Source: Schumannella luteola
GTDB taxonomy: Bacteria > Actinomycetota > Actinomycetes > Actinomycetales > Microbacteriaceae
Reading direction: 5' to 3'
DNA length: 64,000 nt
NCBI RefSeq assembly: GCF_013408685.1
Contig: NZ_JACBZY010000001.1
Location: 124,001-188,000 of the forward strand
Position 1 is the stretch's first letter. Every line of letters starts with the position of its first letter. Below are positions 62,843 through 64,000 of the stretch, in pieces. The position numbers and the translations under genes were made by a program. The notes under the pieces are model-generated. The model ran no database searches. It was not told the origin of the DNA and saw nothing but the letters and a program-made list of their open reading frames with translations.

Positions 62843-64000
62843 CCGCCGCCCCGGTCCACGCTGCCCCTGCCCCGTCCGCCCCGCGCGTGCTGAGCATCGC
62901 CGGAACCGACCCGACCGGCGGCGCCGGCATCCAGGCCGACCTGAAGACGATCGGCGCACTCGGCGGCTACGGCATGGCCGTCGTCACCGCGCTCGTCGCG
63001 CAGAACACGCGCGGAGTGCGCGGTGTTCACGTGCCCGACGTCGGCTTCCTGGTCGAGCAGCTGGATGCGGTCAGCGACGACGTCGCGATCGACGCCGTGA
63101 AGCTCGGGATGCTGCACTCGACCCCGCTGATCGACGCGGTGAGCGAGTGGCTGGGCCCGGTGCGTCCGCCGGTCGTCGTGCTCGACCCGGTCATGGTCGC
63201 GACGAGCGGCGACCGCCTGCTCGACGCCGCCGCGGAGCGGGCCGTGCGCGAGCTCTGCCGACAGGTCGACCTGATCACGCCGAACCTCGCCGAGCTCGCC
63301 GTGCTCGTGAGCACCGACAGCGCCCGCGTCGCCCGCGCCCGCACCTGGGCCGAGGCGGTCACGCAGGCGCGTCACCTCGCGACGACGACCGGCACGACCG
63401 TGCTGCTCAAGGGCGGCCACCTCGACGGCGAGGACTGCCCGGATGCGATCGTCACCGCATCCGCCGTCGGCGAGGTGCCCGGGCGACGGGTCGCGACGAC
63501 GAACACGCACGGAACCGGATGCTCGCTCTCGTCGGCCATGGCGACGCTGGCGGCCGAGCAGCTGCGGCTCGCGCCCGGCACGGAGGTCGACTGGGTCGCG
63601 GCGCTGCGTGCGGCGAAGGACTGGCTGACCGGCGCGCTCGAACACGGAGCGGCGCTGCAGGTGGGCGAGGGCAACGGGCCGCTCGACCACTTCCACGCGA
63701 CGCGCGCGGCGCTGCGGGCGGTTGCGGACGCGGACGCCGACATCGACGCCGATCCGCTCGACTGGGCCGCCCAGCAGTGGACCGCCACCGCCGCCCTGCG
63801 CGCCGAGGTCGACGCGCTCGACTTCCTCGTCGGGCTGCGCGACGGCACGCTCGACGAGCGCGCGTTCCGCTGGTACCTGGCGCAGGACGCGCTCTACCTG
63901 GGGCGGTACGCCCGCGTGCTGGCGCGCGCGAGCGCGCTGGCGCCGACCGCCGACGAGCAGGTGTTCTGGGCGCGCAGCGCCGCATCCGCGCTCGAGGAGG
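62839..64000 (+). CDS. thiD: HMP(-P) kinase fused to a TenA-type domain (partial, cut by right edge)
   Basis: 387 codons are visible. Residues 15-275 form the ThiD kinase: VLSIAGTDPTGGAGIQADLKTI, VVLDPVMVATSGDRLL, ITPNLAEL and NTHGTGCSLSSAMATLAAEQL. From about residue 313 the sequence becomes TenA-like (FLVGLRDGTLDERAFRWYLAQDALYLGRYARVLARA), a thiaminase II domain that releases HMP from degraded thiamine. Fusion would pass salvaged HMP straight to the kinase. The end of TenA lies outside the window. Confidence 0.94.
   Translation, partial: MTAAPVHAAPAPSAPRVLSIAGTDPTGGAGIQADLKTIGALGGYGMAVVTALVAQNTRGVRGVHVPDVGFLVEQLDAVSDDVAIDAVKLGMLHSTPLIDAVSEWLGPVRPPVVVLDPVMVATSGDRLLDAAAERAVRELCRQVDLITPNLAELAVLVSTDSARVARARTWAEAVTQARHLATTTGTTVLLKGGHLDGEDCPDAIVTASAVGEVPGRRVATTNTHGTGCSLSSAMATLAAEQLRLAPGTEVDWVAALRAAKDWLTGALEHGAALQVGEGNGPLDHFHATRAALRAVADADADIDADPLDWAAQQWTATAALRAEVDALDFLVGLRDGTLDERAFRWYLAQDALYLGRYARVLARASALAPTADEQVFWARSAASALEE

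Overview
The window is bacterial chromosome of about 70% GC, from an actinobacterium and most probably a member of the Microbacteriaceae. The evidence is strong GC bias at third codon positions, many ATGA/GTGA gene overlaps, GTG starts, many leaderless starts (a -10 hexamer 6-7 nt before the start codon), a monoderm-type envelope (lipoproteins, one sortase-type C-terminus) and a complete prpDBC methylcitrate cluster. No phage, IS element, CRISPR array or integrase was recognised. The genus is not determined.

Layout. (1) 1-3322: start of a sugar/polyol ABC operon (lipoprotein, ATPase cut by the edge) and a polyol-type MFS carrier, with near-identical operators. (2) 3639-9316: hypothetical protein, cystathionine gamma-synthase/lyase, DUF3817 protein, ArsR-SRPBCC pair, an MFS gene whose start region is tandemly triplicated, and an FBP zinc-finger protein. 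(3) 9920-16179: ascorbate-type PTS (GntR, EIIA, EIIB, EIIC, HAD phosphatase) divergent from transketolase-HPr. (4) 16271-20791: FCD-type GntR regulator and prpDBC for propionyl-CoA oxidation. (5) 21103-24934: YitT protein and AsnC regulator (divergent), zinc alcohol dehydrogenase, CBM9-like protein. (6) 24990-37391: large rhamnose regulon, ABC importer rhaT-P-Q-S, mutarotase, isomerase, bifunctional aldolase/dehydrogenase, kinase and lactate-type FMN dehydrogenase, with a divergent LacI repressor. (7) 37388-41264: NmrA-type protein and methionine importer metNIQ behind an array of four palindromes. (8) 41519-50678: LacI repressor, L-serine dehydratase, and a 2001-residue secreted GH92 alpha-mannosidase whose promoter carries the same operator as the lacI gene. 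(9) 50827-59792: FUSC protein, M23 peptidase with a possible leader peptide, inositol monophosphatase, GrpB, XRE-cupin regulator, thioredoxin-reductase-like flavoprotein, VOC protein, membrane protein, GNAT, tRNA-Tyr, YajQ. (10) 59937-64000: N-acetylglucosamine kinase-type protein and a TPP-riboswitch thiM-thiE-thiD/tenA operon, cut by the right edge.

Themes. The region is mainly catabolic: polyols, a PTS sugar, propionate, rhamnose, mannosides, serine and amino sugars, plus methionine uptake and thiamine salvage. Most units have a local regulator and several have recognisable operators. Between genes lie several families of long palindromes (about 40-80 bp) placed downstream of stop codons. 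I found no clearly new multi-gene system. The most unusual signals are in the DNA: the metN operator array, the GH92/lacI operator pair, the triplicated MFS start, the palindrome families, the repeated leaderless signature, and an excess of GGATGC/GCATCC.
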